Assembly (NCBI GenBank): GCA_017619755.1 | Contig: JAFZRU010000017.1 | Span: 1-64,000 of the forward strand | Source: Prevotella sp. | GTDB lineage: Bacteria > Bacteroidota > Bacteroidia > Bacteroidales > Bacteroidaceae | Length of the DNA stretch: 64,000 nt | Direction of reading: 5' to 3' | Part shown: one piece after another, positions 63,514-64,000 of the stretch | Numbering within the stretch: the first letter of the stretch is position 1 | Layout: each line of letters begins with the position of its first letter | Notes under the pieces: model-generated | The model's input: only the letters and a program-made list of their open reading frames with translations | The model's database searches: none | Told to the model about the DNA's origin: nothing | Position numbers and translations under genes: made by a program

Positions 63514-64000
63514 TTATTGCATGTCAACCAGGATGCGGAACACCTTCCCAGGCTGCTCTGCCCATTGGCGCATGGCTTCTGAGGCTTCCTCTGGCTTCAC
63601 CACGCGGCTGATGAGATTGTCAACAGGACAGTTGCCACGCTCCAAGTAGTGGATGACGGCACGGAAGTCGGAGGGAAGGGCGTTGCGGGAGCCGCGGATG
63701 TCGAGTTCCTTCTGAACGAAGAACTTGGTTTGGAACGACACCTCTGTCTTGGCGTAGCCGATGCACACCGTGCGACCGGTGAAGGCCACCTCGTTGACTG
63801 CCATTTGGTAGGTGGGCGAGCTGCCCACCGCCTCGATGACGACGTCGGGGCCGAATCCGGAAGTGATTTCCATCAGACGCTGATGCACGTCCTCGGTGAG
63901 CGTGTTGATGGTGTGGTTGGCGCCCATCTGATGAGCCAGAACGAGTTTTTCATCGTCGATGTCGGCGGCCACCACGGTGGCGCCGCGCTGGGCACTACGC
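63514..64000 (-). CDS. Zinc-type alcohol dehydrogenase (N-terminal part outside window)
   Basis: C-terminal ~162 residues of an MDR alcohol dehydrogenase. The Rossmann-fold end VVAADIDDEKLVLAHQMGAN has the acidic residue that prefers NAD. GPDVVIEAVGSSPTYQMAV and GRTVCIGY are the usual coenzyme-domain segments, and LDIRGSRNALPSDFRAVI is the C-terminal loop typical of sorbitol/threonine/galactitol dehydrogenase relatives. The frame is open beyond 64000; the GTG at 63975 is internal. It converges on the zinc-ribbon gene with a 15-bp gap. Substrate unknown. Confidence 0.85.
   Translation of the reverse strand, partial: RSAQRGATVVAADIDDEKLVLAHQMGANHTINTLTEDVHQRLMEITSGFGPDVVIEAVGSSPTYQMAVNEVAFTGRTVCIGYAKTEVSFQTKFFVQKELDIRGSRNALPSDFRAVIHYLERGNCPVDNLISRVVKPEEASEAMRQWAEQPGKVFRILVDMQ

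Overview
The window looks like a chromosome segment of a gut or rumen Bacteroidales, most likely Prevotellaceae (Prevotella/Segatella type). The evidence is the Bacteroidetes promoter signature (TTTG, 19-20 bp, TAnnTTTG), streptopain-like C10 proteases with dockerin tails, a GH10 xylanase split by carbohydrate-binding modules, and an L-arabinose operon with a Nudix-type AraR. No rRNA, tRNA, CRISPR array, transposase or integrase was recognised.

Layout. 1-9.2 kb is housekeeping: rluB (5' end outside the window), asnS, recA, a saccharopine-dehydrogenase-like enzyme, a porin, rlmD and an HD hydrolase. 9.2-21.3 kb is one long minus-strand pentose operon, read galM lipoprotein > Na+/sugar symporter > araR > araD > araA > araB > GH51 arabinofuranosidase > tkt > rpiB. 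It runs from arabinose release and uptake to xylulose 5-phosphate and the pentose phosphate pathway. 21.3-25.1 kb is a galactose operon (galM, MFS transporter, galK). 25.2-28.3 kb holds folC, dnaJ and grpE. 28.4-34.7 kb holds two tandem dockerin-bearing C10 proteases. 34.8-46.7 kb is a five-gene minus-strand hemicellulose/pectin side-chain operon (GH2 > GH106 > acetylesterase > DUF5703 glycosidase-like > GH43), with a divergent secreted GH10 xylanase at 47.0-49.4 kb.

49.8-57.6 kb is the accessory region. It holds a lipoprotein of unknown function, two tandem 12-bp-stem hairpin modules sharing the motif TTTAAGGGAGGGAGA, and then a rearranged Rhs polymorphic-toxin locus. An Rhs tip with a HELIH metallopeptidase-like C-terminus is fused in frame to a copied promoter and first ~65 codons of the neighbouring ABC-F gene. 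It is followed by a putative lipoprotein immunity gene, a frameshifted Rhs remnant and a double-CxxCG candidate immunity gene, and then the intact ABC-F gene. 57.7-64 kb returns to core genes: M13 peptidase, metA, a U32 hydroxylase/peptidase, a zinc-ribbon membrane protein and a partial alcohol dehydrogenase.

Two themes stand out. First, two separate cargoes (GH10 and Rhs) are each bracketed by direct repeats that copy the 5' end of an adjacent gene, which suggests homology-driven insertion without a mobile element. Second, degenerate short-period (8, 9 or 10 bp) tandem repeats fill several intergenic gaps, and one occurs in frame inside a glycosidase.
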